DNA from: Phoronis australis
Lineage: Eukaryota > Phoronida > Phoronidae
Direction: 5' to 3'
DNA: 64,000 nucleotides
NCBI GenBank assembly: GCA_002633005.1
Contig: NMRA01000585.1
Location: 198,802 to 262,801 of the forward strand
Shown here: positions 1-12,200 of the stretch, one piece after another
Layout of the letters: every line of letters starts with the position of its first letter
Position numbering within the stretch: the first letter of the stretch is position 1
The notes under the pieces: generated by a model
What the model saw: the letters and a program-made list of their open reading frames with translations, nothing else
The model's database searches: none
What the model was told of the DNA's origin: nothing
Translations under genes and position numbers: made by a program

Positions 1-1130
1 TTTGCCAGACAGGGCACATGCGAAGTGGCTGCTAGGCGACATTGGTAGTGACTGAGTTTAGTTTATGCTAAATTTAACTTTTGAAAAATGCATTCACGGA
101 AGTTACCGTGTGCTCATATTCGATGCTCAAATTGCAAAACTTTTACGCTATTCTTAACTGTGATAAACTCACTGTATTGTCCTTTGTTAGTTGTTCATTT
201 GTTTCTTCTTTACTGACTATACAGATACTGCGAGTTAATTAAAACTTGGCAGCTTAAAAGGATTTCAGCGTGATAGAAAACCACAAATCACCTGTGCTCA
301 AAAATGAGTTATGAAGTGCCACCTAACTGAACACTTTGGGGCTGTTTCTCGGAGGTCTATTGTCTTCTGTCTTTTTTTGCTAAAAATCAGTGCACGGATG
401 GCTTATCCTGTTTTGTGGAATCGAACCAAGGCTGAAAGTTAGAAAATCAGTGTTCAAGTCATAGTAAAAAGTCAGAAATCCATAGTTTGCAGACTAAAAG
501 TCAAAGTCAAGGGACAAAAATCAACTTTTGACTATAGACTCTCCAAAAAACATGTCCCAGATCTCTCCGTGGCATGATTAATTTCTGGTCACTGACTTTC
601 CACCTACATGCGTTATACTATTGATTAACCGCCCCCCTCATCACCATCTCACTTCTGCATCTAGCCACAATGTTGGTTTATGTCCCCTTTTGCATTGAAA
701 GCATCTCGTTTCCTGCCTTTTGCTTATTAATCATTGATGAAGTCAATGAGTGCTTTAATTAAATTAAGTTAATTTCTATCAACAGTTCTTCCCCTGTCTT
801 ATTGATGATGTCAGTTCTTGCCATATTCTCTTGGGAGTCTGGAAGATAATCACATTCAATAAATTAAATGGTGCGAAGATTGGCAGATCCTCTGTAGACA
901 AACATAAAATCCACCGTGTAGTCCCATTTAGATGCTGTTTTTTAGATAATGTTGTTCAATGATGACTTTGTTTTTATTATTTGTTTCTGTAACCAAGTTA
1001 TGTCTGAAGAGAGTCATCAGTCACCGTTTCACTTGATTATTCTTATGGTGTTGCACGTTCTAACAGATAGACTCCGTTGTAGTAAGATAAGTTATTTTTC
1101 TTTTGTTAGCCGTGACTGTCATGAATGTAG
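1..1130. other. No exon recognised (upstream intron of PICALM)
   Basis: AT-rich sequence upstream of the first recognisable PICALM-like exon. I looked for an acceptor-exon-donor unit whose phase would join the exon at 1131 and found none I could defend. The region is most simply intron. The 5' exons coding for the membrane-binding ANTH domain must lie left of the window. Confidence 0.5.
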
Positions 1131-4100
1131 GAAGCTTGCCTTGGTCATCTTTGACCCCAACCATGACCTTTGCCCCTGTTGGAGGTACATAATTCTTAAT
1201 ATCATTTTTCGTTTGTGTTAATTTTTAGTTGCTTACCTATATTTTGTTGTTGGCAATACATATTATTTATCTTGTGGGGTTTGTGAAGTTGCAATCTAGT
1301 CACTACTGACGGTGAATCCAAATGACACCACGATAGTTGGGATGGTATTTTATTACATACAAACTGTCATGGAATTTAGTCCATATATGATTTATATTCA
1401 GTGTGGTGTCCTTACTGATGCTATGAGCAGGTACTTGTGTCAATATTCATTGAGTTATAATTCGAGTTGTAATGTGTGGGACTGATGTCACCACAGCAGT
1501 TGTGTCACTAGTATTTTCAGGATATCCCTTTCTTTTCTCAGGCATGGCCTTCGTTGGAGCGCTCCCTCCAGCTGCTTACATGCCAGGTTGGACCTTAAGC
1601 ATTTTATTGCAGTTTACATCTGTTAGTTGATACCTAAGTCATGTTTTAATAAAGGCTCCGCAGCATATGTTTGAAGTAATTCACCAAGTATGACTATCTA
1701 GATTATTGTCAAGCTGTTTTTTGTTATGTATGGTGCATCATTCTTTCTTTATTTTGCAAGCTGCGGGATTGAGTAACCCAATTGGGGGAACACCAAACTC
1801 CCTTCTCAAACAACATTTAACTCAAGCTCGTAAGTAATGCCCTGTAGTTCATCCCCAGCTTAGCACTCACATCCAAACTGAAATAAAATTGAAGATCTAT
1901 GACTGTTTTTTCACCGCATTTGCTCCCAAGTGTATAGGAAACCTGTTGTGCTATGACTAAAACTACATAGATAAAGAATGTTGTTTCTCTCCACCAGCTG
2001 TGATGGGCTATTATATGCCGCACATGCCAGTGGCAGCTGGGGGCCAAATACAGGGAGCTGTCCCCGCCATGCCTGGTCCTATGCCAGGTATACAGCCACC
2101 CTCTTACCACATGGCCATGGTCGGCTCGGGTGTGGTACCTACGGGTGAGTAAACTCCATTGTGTTCTCTTTGGGGAGCCAATAAGGCACTCTTAATGACA
2201 ACCCACCTTCACCCTTGAAAATTTCTTGTAAAGTGAGCAGTATGTAGATACATAAAGGCTCTGTTGTTGTAGGTAAATTTTGATATCTGTGAAGAATGTT
2301 TGAAACAGTGAATGCTGTCTTGTGGGCATCCTGGTATTCGTTTATTCTTGTCAATGATTTACCAGGTCACACAGTTCAAACTGAGGCTCAGTCCATACCT
2401 GTAATCATCAAAACATCTGACAACAACGAGACAAAAGGTATTCCCCCAGTGCTAGACCTGCTGTGACCTCAATTAGTTCACTGGAGCAGCACTTTTTGTT
2501 TCATGCTTTATTGATTTGCTGAAAGCCTTTGATAGTGTTTTCACACTAAATGAGCTTGCTTTATCAAGTTGCGAGAAGTTGGAGTGTTTGATTCAGTAGC
2601 TAGTGTTTATTGTTTGTGAATACTAATAGCTGTGGTGTGCATGGTGACTGTATTTCATCTTAGTAAACAATGGTGCCATTAGTTATCTTGAAAACCTTTA
2701 AGATCTGTGCACATTTGAACTTGGAAATGTGCATATTTCCGTATTGAACACAACGTGTCCTCCATGTTAAAAATGTATAGAAACCAAGTTTAGTTTGCTT
2801 TACGCTTCAAACAAGGAATGTAATGTAGCCGATACATTTTTGTTGCACTTGTTCAATCTGAGCATGATGTTGTATTGTTTGTGGCATGAATTTCCCCTAA
2901 ATGTATCTTTGTCTTCCATCAGCCAGCATCATAGATCTGGGTAATTACTTTCCGGCTGGCTCTCCAAGTCTGAAAAGGGGTGAGTTGGCCTTTGACCATC
3001 TTTTGCAGTGCAGTGCTGTTAATTTGCCCCCAACTTGATATTCTCCACTAATGTTAGAATAAAGATAAGGTAAACTAGCATGATGAAATTTATGACTTTT
3101 GTTTTGATTATCACTCATGATCTCAAAGGCTTGTCACTGGCTTTAAACACTGCTTACTCCTGCATGCCTCAGCTAAGGGACGTACCCTGCAAGAACTTGC
3201 TGCTTCACCGCCCTCCGTGTCTGTCGCTTCGTCTAACCCTGCCTCTGTTGAAGACTCTGCTCCCCCTGTTGAGAACGCTCTTGATCTTTCGGCTGCTGAC
3301 GATTGCAGTGAACTAGGTCAGTGGGTCACAATTGTAGAATCCTTTTGATAAGTGTTTTGCGACTGCTGACTTCACATTTTGTCATCTTTCTGGTATGTAA
3401 TTCGATTAGTGCATCTTAAGATTTTGGCAGGTGGATTAAGACTACTCTTTCTGAGTTACCAAGCTTCCTTTCTAATATACACAACTCTTCTGGTTGTCGC
3501 TTTTAGCTTTCTACGTACCGAGAAGAGGCAAACTTGCTGTAGCCTTTCAATATTACCAAGTAATTGTGTTTTTCTAGGTAATTTGTAGCCATTTATTACA
3601 ACCAATCTTCTGAAACAAAATTAAATAAGTTTTAGTCAACGATATCTGTATTACAATAGACTCACCTTCTCTACCTTATTCCTTGAATTAAGAATTATTT
3701 TACCATCTTGACTGAGAACTCGTAGAGTTTTATAGCTGCCAGTAAAATACAATGAGTTGGTCTAGTTGCGATTGTACTTGTAAAAGTCTTGTTAGATTAA
3801 AGTTGGTTCTGCTCTCTGGATTTTGTTTTGAATGAGTTGGTGGTGTAGTATTTTTTTTTTTTTTTTGGTTGCTTACTTGTTCATAGAATATACTTGAGAC
3901 AAGCAAAAATGATGGGGGATTTTTTTACTATTCACTTGGCAAATCATGGCGCTACGAACCTTGCTTACATGCCTTTGTGCCTCTTTTCAAAAAAGCAGGA
4001 GACCATGGCTGAAATTTATTTGGGCAGGTGTTTTGTTTTTCTTTTTGGTCGATAAGCACATGCCTCAAAATGAGTCGGGGAGGGGATTACAGAGTATGCT

Positions 4101-4647
4101 TATTTTTGGCTTTCTATTATTTATTATGGAGATTGCTTTTTCTGATTACAGTTTGGCAGAAAGGGGAAAGGGTGAAAATTTTATGACAACTGGAGCAGAG
4201 AGCAGTTCAAATTAATTTTGTTAACTTATGACCCTGTAATGCGGCACTGAATCAATCTTACAAAAATACAGCAATGAGAAATTTGGACATTCCTTTTCTG
4301 CAGAATATCTTGTTTAGCTTGTTACTAATCCTTTCACTGGTCATTCTAGCCTCAGGATCACCAGCCAAAGCAGTGTTAAACACATCAGCACCACCGAGTC
4401 CAGGGAAATGTAAGCACTGATCAGCAGTTAGCCAACTTGGCTGTACTGCTCAAGCATTTGAAATTTAAGTTGAATTCTAAGCTTCTGTATAAAACTATGC
4501 TTTTTATTGTCTACTGATTGTTTGCATTGATTGATGATTCGTTTTCTTATTTTACAGTATAATCGTGGTCGTTTATCTTATTCTGTGTATTTCTTTTGCA
4601 AGCTATCTCCGGACGTGCCAGTCCAGCGTCCACTACGGGTGACTCAG
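1131..4647 (+). CDS. PICALM: PICALM linker: nine symmetric phase-1 exons
   Basis: The exons are 54, 45, 69, 147, 72, 57, 144, 60 and 45 nt long. Each starts with two bases of a split codon and ends with one, so any one or any run can be skipped without shifting the frame. They encode low-complexity linker: a TMTFAPVG-type start, Met/Pro/Gly-rich segments (MPGPMPGIQPPSYHMAM), an acidic Ser/Ala-rich exon with DLS and SEL motifs (3173-3316), and Ser/Pro-rich short exons. Vertebrate PICALM and AP180 are known to splice this arm alternatively. The first short exon (1131-1184) is the least certain because it rests on phase fit and composition rather than a conserved motif. Confidence 0.75.
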
Positions 4648-7067
4648 GTGACTAGACACTCGCTGTTGTGATGTTGCATTTTATGATTTGTAGACGGCGA
4701 CGCGAGAGCAGGCCAGGACACCCCCTAGTTATGTGTGCACTACCCGTGTTTATGTTGATCGACCTGGTGTACATATTGAATGGTGGCTAGTATTTCTGAA
4801 GGTCTTTACCAGGGCTCCACAGCCCCTTTTGATGTGAGCATGACCCGGGAAAATGTATTTGTCACTGTGAATGTGTGTGGTTGGATAGAGCGAGTGCTGG
4901 CGTTTAGCCTGGTGTAAGCCAGTAAGTGTATAAATGACAGTAGAAGACTTGGTTGAATTTCTTTAGTGGGATTTTCACTTACTTGTCCATCATTTTAGGA
5001 TTTGACGGTTTTGGAGAAGTTTTACAGCCACAGAAAAATGAGCCACAGATGAAACCACAGCAGCAGAAACTATTCCACGACAACGTCGACACAAGCTTAG
5101 CGTCGCTAGCAGACAACCTAGCCATTAACCCCTCAGCACAGGTTAAAAAGTGAGTGTGTTTCTAAAGTTCATTTGTTTCCCACTTAGATTTAGCCAGTAG
5201 CGTCACAATTCTTTAGACTGTACGCAGAACTACCTTGGTATGACAGGCTTCTTAAATGTCAGGGTCAAAAGTTGAACAATTCATTCTAATGTTCCTTCTC
5301 TTTGGACCCGTTTCATCGAAAGTGGTATGCGTAATGGTAACCTACTATTTTTAAGTCTTGAGTACAACCTATGATCGAACTTCCATAGCTTACAATGTTT
5401 TGTTTTCTTTAGAACACAATATCTTATTCACGGTCACATGCCTAAAACATCCCTAGTTATGACCTATCGTATCAAGTTTGACAAAAGCAAGCTTTGGGAA
5501 TATTGAAGTAGCAACGAATTACATTCTCTGTGCGACTACCTTGTTCCAACGATGCAAGCATGCATTCTAACAGCTGATTTTGGTGTGAGCTAGATGTCTT
5601 TTCAGTTATTTTACATAATTTGACGTTTACCCTCAGACAACCTCTGCAGTGGAAACCACAGGGTGAGAAGGTGAAGACAGGGGGTGCCAACTTCCAACAA
5701 ATGAGCATGTCCAGCTCCACAACCACAGCCTGGCAACAGAATGCTGCCCCTATGATGGTGAGTGAGACAGGATTCCTACGTGCCTGGTCTATGGTAATTA
5801 CATGTACAGCGCTGCACAATTTTGCTCAAGGCTGTACAATGTAGCGCTATATTGTACAGTACTGTTCAAGATGCCATCTTAATTGATCCCAGAAGTCCAT
5901 GTTCTACAGACTCCAGTGATAAGAACACTGAAAAGGCGCTTGGCATTCTGGGTAAACTCTTCATTTTTTAAAACTACTGTAGAGATAACTAAGTTTCATT
6001 ATCGTAGGAGTTTCTCTTTGGGACCACACTAAGTTTCTTCCAGTTAATGATTTGGAAATGGCCCTATTTTGTTTTACCTATAAATATTTTTGTTCTGCTG
6101 GACCATCAGAGCAATAATAAATGGTGGCGATTTCTTGCAAGTGACTAGACAGTTGTGAGCATACTGCAGGTGTTGGTAAGGTGATGTCGTCCCTTTTCTA
6201 GATGCAGCCAGGTATGATGAGCTATGGGCAACCTGCAATGGCTATGCAACAGCCATACATGGTGAGTGATGGTACAATATGTTGATCATTTTATGATTGG
6301 GTTTTGTAGCTTATAGTCATGTTAACGAAAGGAACCTCGAGTGAATATGACTAAGAATACTACAATGAAAGAGCTTCAATACCCAAGGTTTTTATGAGGA
6401 AGTGACCATAACAATTTAGAATGGCTGTAAGGGTATTAGATAATGGTCTAAATTTATTCACCGTTCCAATATTTCCCAGCAGTTTTGATGCTATGCGTTG
6501 TAGATTAGTTGTACTTGCACTGTTTTTGCCAATGTTAAGTAATGATTTGCTTTTTGACTGGCCAAATGCTGTGAGTTATCTGTCACCCATCTCCATTGTA
6601 CTTGCGTCGTCTGTGTGTTATCTGTCACCCATCTCCATTGTACTTGCATCGTCTGTGAGTTATCTGTCACCCATCTCCATTGTACTTGCATCGTCTGTGA
6701 GTTATCTGTCACCCATCTCCATTGTACTTGCGTCGTCTGTGTTCTACGTGTCACCCATCTCGATTTAACTTTCATCATCTGTTTGTTATCTGTCGTCCAT
6801 CTCCATTGTACTTGCATCCTCTGTGCGTTATGTGTCACCCATCTCTATTGTACTTACATCTTTTGTCTCCAGCAGGCTGGCATGCACCCTCGTCCAGTGG
6901 GAATGCAGCCAGTTGGCATGGCGCCCATGATGATGCAGCCAATGGGAGGAGCATATCCAATGGGCATGCCTGTTCAGCCTCAGTTTGGCATGGCTGGACA
7001 GCCCATCCAGCAACCCCAACAACAGGCGACCCGGCAGATGCAGCCGAATGACCCATTTGGATTGTGA
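1131..7067 (+). CDS. PICALM: PICALM/AP180 clathrin assembly protein, 3' part (13 exons)
   Basis: PICALM/AP180 proteins bind PI(4,5)P2 membranes through an N-terminal ANTH domain and recruit clathrin and AP-2 through a long flexible C-terminal arm during endocytosis. Only that arm is here. Exons: 1131-1184, 1542-1586, 1761-1829, 1998-2144, 2366-2437, 2923-2979, 3173-3316, 4350-4409, 4603-4647, 4999-5149, 5637-5757, 6202-6261, 6873-7067. All have GT-AG borders and the phases chain without a break to TGA at 7065-7067, giving 405 codons after a split first codon. Family identity comes from blocks such as GFDGFGEVL, DTSLASLADNLAIN and QWKPQGEKVKTGG, which match the 'DQSLADLAGNL' and 'QPGEKKLTGG' segments of vertebrate PICALM. 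The C-terminus is rich in Met, Pro, Gly and Gln and ends NDPFGL, a DPF-type AP-2 ear ligand. The ANTH domain is off the left edge. The exact paralogue name (PICALM or SNAP91) cannot be settled from the arm alone. Confidence 0.88.
4999..5149 (+). CDS. PICALM: PICALM exon with FDGFGEVL and LASLADNLAI blocks
   Basis: This is one of the most conserved exons of the arm. Acceptor is CATTTTAG and donor is AAAAA|GTGAGT. The FDGF motif resembles FxDxF/DPF-type AP-2 appendage ligands. DTSLASLADNLAIN aligns with vertebrate PICALM 'LDQSLADLAGNLSI'. It ends in phase 2, which the next exon completes as a Lys codon. Confidence 0.85.
5637..5757 (+). CDS. PICALM: PICALM exon with QWKPQGEKVKTGG block
   Basis: Begins with one base that completes a split Lys codon and ends in phase 0 at ATG|GTGAGTG. 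The stretch QWKPQGEKVKTGGANFQQ followed by TTTAWQQNAAPMM corresponds to 'NWSQPGEKKLTGGSNWQ...TTAW' in vertebrate PICALM, fixing both family and position near the C-terminus. Confidence 0.88.
6202..6261 (+). CDS. PICALM: PICALM Met/Gln-rich exon
   Basis: Twenty codons, phase 0 on both sides, acceptor TTTTCTAG and donor GTGAGTG. Encodes a Met/Gln/Pro-rich stretch (start MQPGMMSYGQ) continuous in style with the last exon. Confidence 0.8.
6569..6862. repeat. 42-bp minisatellite, 7 copies, in last PICALM intron
   Basis: Seven head-to-tail copies of a 42-bp unit (consensus starts CTGTGNGTTATCTGTCACCC) begin at 6569, 6611, 6653, 6695, 6737, 6779 and 6821. Copies 1-4 are nearly identical; copies 5-7 are more diverged. 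The unit is a multiple of three, so long open frames run through it on both strands; these are artefacts of periodicity. The last copy ends ten bases before the first base of the final coding exon, and its pyrimidine-rich end leads into the acceptor. Confidence 0.95.
6873..7067 (+). CDS. PICALM: PICALM terminal exon with tandem acceptor
   Basis: Acceptor TTTTGTCTCCAG at 6861-6872. The next three bases are CAG, so a tandem NAGNAG acceptor could include or drop one Gln codon. The exon encodes a Gly/Met/Pro/Gln-rich tail ending MQPNDPFGL and TGA. NDPF is a DPF-type AP-2 ear motif, as expected at the end of this family. Confidence 0.88.
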   Translation, partial: QAGMHPRPVGMQPVGMAPMMMQPMGGAYPMGMPVQPQFGMAGQPIQQPQQQATRQMQPNDPFGL

Positions 7068-8368
7068 TAGTATGTTCGCTCTTTGTAAAGTAAGTGCTCG
7101 TCTTTGTGTGTGCGTGTGACTGCCATCAATCGATTGCATTTTCATCCATCATCTTGTCATTTTGAGGAGAAAGATCATTGTTTTGCTGTTGATGATGCTA
7201 AAAGCACAATCGTTCTCGAAGCCAATGGCATATACATGTTGTGACAACCAAGGGCTGTCATCTGCTTCACAGTGGTGTGGAGTAATAGTTGCACTATATA
7301 TATGTATATATCATTGTTATGATAGCGCATAAGGTTGTCGAAGTTCGATTGTACATTAATATTCTTACAACTATCTTAAGAACTGGATAAAATATCTACT
7401 GAAGCTCTCAAGTAACCAAAATGTGCAAAGCTCGATGTATGACAGGGACACGATCTGTCATAGAGATGTCCTATAACACTTGTTGCAAATACTGCAATGA
7501 GCAATAAGCTTGTGAGCTGAAACACCGTAAGGTGCACGTATGTCATTTAGCCTGAACAAGCAGTGGTTACGATTGTGTGTTTAGCTGAACACCACAGTTT
7601 CAGAATATTTCTAATTCATTCAGTTTTATTCACTTGGACGTGTGGTGAGAACGCTGGGGTCATTTTCATGTGTGGTTTTTCATAGTTTGTTAACCAAGCA
7701 TATTATTTAGACCTGTGTTTTGTTTAACCAGGGGTGTTATTTAGAGCAATCAATTGGTGATATTGGGTTCCCGTTACTGTTATTATTTTGTATTTATATG
7801 ACTTGTGTAATCTTAGGTCCGATAAGTGAGTAATGTAGAGATGTCTATATCTTACTGATTTTATGCTAAATCATAACACCACTTAATGTATGTGTGGTGT
7901 TGAAATTAACAGTAAAAATGGCATTGTTCAGTTTTTGAAAAAGTTCAATAAGGTTTCCTCAACTATTCTAGTGTTAGTGTATTTATCAACTTGCCAGTTG
8001 AGAATGTGTTGCATTTTGGCTACTGCAAATTAGTGCTTCTAATCTTTTTTATGTTCTGGTTAAATTAATGGCACACTAAGGTTGTTTAATTAGTCTCTAC
8101 ATTAGCAACATATTAGTTCTCAAATAAATATAATATATAAGAATTGAAAATAAGGAAGTTGACACATCAAAAATGAATCTCACTTCAACCTAAAATACTT
8201 TAATGCCCTTAAATTAGTTATAAACTCACCTTTCATCACAAAAAAACAAATTTTAATTTAGACCACTTAAAATCCTGAAAGTGGTCTTGGATTGTTCCTG
8301 TCAAATTGGAGATGATTTCAGAGCTTCTGAAGACCTGTCAATCTTTACAGACTGACTTGTCACGGATG
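7068..8368 (+). other. PICALM 3' UTR (extent uncertain)
   Basis: AT-rich sequence without credible coding potential following the stop. AATAAA occurs at 8123-8128, 9366-9371 and 12137-12142. Which is used, and whether the transcript crosses the 58-bp array at 8370, cannot be told from sequence alone. Confidence 0.5.
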
Positions 8369-8369
8369 T

Positions 8370-9230
8370 ATATGGATGTATCCAAACGTGCTAGGATTTA
8401 ATGGTAGCCATGGGTACAGGCAAATGAATATGGATGTACCCAAACATGCTAAGATGTGTTGGTAGCCTTTGGTACTGCCAAATTAACATGGATGTATCCA
8501 AACATGCTCGGATTTAATGGTAGTCATGGGTACAGCCAAATGAATGTGGTTATACCAAAATGTGCTTAGAGGTGTTAGTAGCCTTGGGTACAGCCAAATG
8601 AATATGGAAGTACCCAAACATACCAAGTGTGACGGGACGTTCGTAACTTTACGCTTATTGTTATTCTTATTTAGTTGCAAATGTTCAGTTATTCTTATGC
8701 TAATGTCTTTGTTGCGCCTTTGTTACGTGGGCATGTGGGCGCGACTGTATGTGTCGGGCACTTCGCTAGCGACAGGCTTAGGAGAAGGGTGTTTCCTTCT
8801 TTTGCTTTCATGGAAAGTTGATCGTTATCATGTGCAAATTGAACTGAAACGAATGCCTGATGAGAGAAAATACATANGTTGGTAGCCTTTGGTACTGCCA
8901 AATTAACATGGATGTATCCAAACATGCTAGGATTTAATGGTAGTCATGGGTACAGCCAAATGAATGTGGTTATACCAAAATGTGCTTAGAGGTGTTAGCC
9001 TTGGGTACAGCCAAATGAATATGGAAGTACCCAAACATACCAAGATTTAGTGGTAGCCTTGGGTACAGCCAAATGAATATGGGTGAACCTAAACGTGCTA
9101 AGATATGTTGGTAGCTTTGAGTACAGTCTAAGGAATGTGCGTGTACCCAAACATACTAATATTTGTCTATAGCTTTGGGTACAGTCAAATGAAAGTGATT
9201 TCACCCAGACATGCATGATTTGAGATTTCT
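8370..9230. repeat. 58-bp tandem array, interrupted
   Basis: Diverged copies of a 58-bp unit (core GGATGTACCCAAACATGCTA and GGTAGCCTTGGGTACAGCCA) start near 8370, 8429, 8487, 8545 and 8603, and again near 8907, 8965, 9020, 9078, 9136 and 9194. Between them, 8630-8880 holds unrelated sequence starting TGTGACGGGACG, which could be the end of an inserted element, and an N at 8876. The block 8461-8573 is almost identical to 8881-8993, which suggests an assembly join or a recent higher-order duplication. Confidence 0.85.
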
Positions 9231-12200
9231 TAGTGGTTGGGTTCAATCAAATCAGGGCATACCCTAGGCTGAATCTCTTGAATTCTCTGGGGTACATGAA
9301 ATGGAACTTTGTTTTTTCAATCTTTTAATGATGAAAAAGTCTATTCTGACTAATAACTTGTTTTTAATAAAATACGTAGTCACTTTATCTTATAAAGATA
9401 TTTCAGCTTTAAGAGGACATTAAACCCTATTTCTTTGGTCTACTCCAGAACAGGCTCTGTCACATGCTATTGCATGTAATTAGTGTATTTCTGAGGTAAA
9501 AGCGTTACTCTCCTATACCCTTGCTCACAAAGTGAGCCCAGTACTATGAGCGGCAGCATTCTTTTCCCAAAGCCATCCAAGATTGGCCTCAAGCATTAGT
9601 CACACTTGTCCATTAAAGCGACTATAAACCTGCCTTCCACCACAAAAAACGCATTTGATTTAGACAACGTAGTGTTACGAAATTGTTCTCAAAATGGTCC
9701 TTTGTCAAACCGGTGATGATTTCTTTTTTTTGTTAGAATTGCCTCAGACAAAGCTCTTCAACTTGGGTTGTCATGGCTTTTCATTTTATGCCCTCCCTTG
9801 GTTACTTACAGGATTCTTGCTTTATTATTCCAGGTTCACACGTTCACAGCTATGTGTGATGTAGCATGCTGTTTATCATATATGTCACCGGTGTCGGACA
9901 CCAGCCTACTGAACATGCTGTACACCTTGTGGCCACGAGGGGGCAGTAGGGATGTCCTTGTACTCTCAAAGGTCATGGTGTAAAGCAAACTGAACAAAGC
10001 TGTGATTTCTGGTCACACTAAAGAGAAAGCTGTACATAAGTGTATGAATATACATTGTAAAACGCTTGATGTCTGTTTACAGTATTGTGTATATAGTGAC
10101 TAATATTCAATGTGTCCTGTGAAGTACCATGTATTAGTTTAGTATTGTTGTCATGTCATTTGTGGCGGTACATCAACTTTGATAATGAAAGTTATTATAA
10201 TTGTTGTTATTAGTACGAGTTCACATGTGTGCTGTAAATGAGAATGCTTGATGTGCCGAACTCAGGTATCCCAAAGTTTGATTGTGTCTTGTCACATGAA
10301 GACATAAAGCTGATCAGTGCTCCATTCGTTTTGTGGCTTCAAGAGTTCTGGGTTCTGGGTTAACCCACTGGAGAGTACCCCTGAAAGGTGTGACTGGCCG
10401 AGTGGAAGACCCCACGCAGAGTATATTTATCGACAATTAACTGCTCCCAACTACAGTATATTTGTAATTGTTTAGATCCATACTAGGGTCGAAATGTTAA
10501 AAAATTCAGTAGGTCATAATTTGCTGGTAATGACCTGTTGAGGAATTTTGTCTCTGGATAAAACCTAGAATGGGTAGATACTTCAAGTCTTCTGTGGCAT
10601 CGCTTTGTCAGCAATACCATACTCGAAATTTGTTATTTATTGTCGACTGTCGTTAAGGGTGAAATTTGTATGTAATGTGAGGAATCTGTCAATCTGCTGA
10701 CAACTTGCTGCAGCCTAGGCATTTTGTACAGTGCATGAAATGTGCAATTTGTGAACCAGTAGAACTATTGTTGGCCACTATTGCCTGCATAGTCGAGCCA
10801 AGATAGCTGTGTTGTGTCATTACTGTTAAGTCTCCTGGAGCATCCAGTGTTTATTGTGACTGGTGTTTCCGCCACCCTCATCATGCGTGTCAGTCTCTGT
10901 GGATCATTGGTAGTTAGTAGTTTAGTCAGTATACAATGCTTGTTTAGCGTCTACAGTTATGTCACATTCCAGGCTGCTTGCTCTGCTGAGTGGCTAGAAT
11001 ACTTAGTTACATGTTTGTGTGATGTGATTAGGCCGGATCAGAGGTATAGACGACCAGGGTAAACATTCTCTTCATTGCTTTCACGTTTCTGTCCTGTTTC
11101 TGTCGACCGCTGATTTCAGACTCATGACTTGCACCATTTAAGCCTCAGTCACACTGGCACTAATGCAAGGCTGATACGGGTTTAGTCCTGCCCTGGAAAA
11201 CTGGGAAACTAGACCTCTGGAGTTTACTTAATAGTTTTGCAAGGTAATCCAGTACTATTAAAAGTTTCTTTTTGCTAGTTTTGGTAGCAGTGTGACTCCA
11301 GCTTACATACTTGCCTGGTCCCGTGTTTCTGCCCCAGAGGTCCTTCTGGGGGGAGTGCATGATCTCTTTAACGGGCACGCTCTTGAATCTCTTCATGTTC
11401 TTTGATATCGGCAGTGTTTGCATTCTATAATTGTGCATTTTCATCTGATATTTACACAATGCACTCTGAGTTGATTTCCGAATTGGCCATAATGTTTTCC
11501 TCAGGTTTTTGTTTACATGAAAAACAAGACAATAGCATCATAGTTTGTTGGAAGTAATTCACGGATTAAGAGTCGTGAGGATGAGTTTAGGTAAAAAATA
11601 AAGTTCACAATTCAGTAATGTCTTTGTAAAAGATCAAATGACTCAAGTTATGACAGTGTCCTCAGAATCTTGGCAGGATATTGTTCCTATTTGTACTGTT
11701 GTCTCCTCAATTTGGGAAGTAAAACTTGTCAGCAAATGGTGAAGTGACCATATCGCCGTCCCAAAAAATTAACAACTGAGAATTTAAGAGTCAATGGTCA
11801 AGGCGTTTCCTATGTCACAAAGATGTTGTTTAGAGATTGGCTTCAGGTACATGGTTTAGTGATCTGGCCACCTTAACTCGATTGTGTTCAGGTTTAGGAT
11901 GTAAAGTTGCATGACTGGTTTCAGCTGTTGATGGTACAGTGTACATCGCTGATTGAAAATGGCTGGTCGTCTGAACACTGTTGTCTGTTGAAGCCACTAC
12001 TTAGTGTGTTGCAAAGTTTGTACTAAATGTGTCATTGTTTTTCGTGTATTGATTGTAAAGACTATAGTGTACAGTTGAACTATTTACTTGGATGTATAAG
12101 AAAGAGTAATTTTGTGATAGTGCTACAGAGGATTATAATAAACAAAACTACACCGAATTCATTTATTTTCTTTTACTGTCTGGGCAAAGCTACACAAAGA

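Noticed and set aside
6421-7145. Long open frames on both strands through the 42-bp repeat
   Set aside because: They result from a stop-free unit whose length is a multiple of three; only the final exon from 6873 has family support.
8370-9230. Regularly spaced repeats resembling a CRISPR-like array
   Set aside because: The copies are contiguous 58-bp tandem units without unique spacers, in an animal genome.
10381-10430. GGCCGAGTGGAAGACC text resembling part of a tRNA
   Set aside because: No cloverleaf or B box around it.
11160-11459. 99-codon minus-strand open frame
   Set aside because: No conserved motif or splice context; lies in the tract downstream of PICALM.
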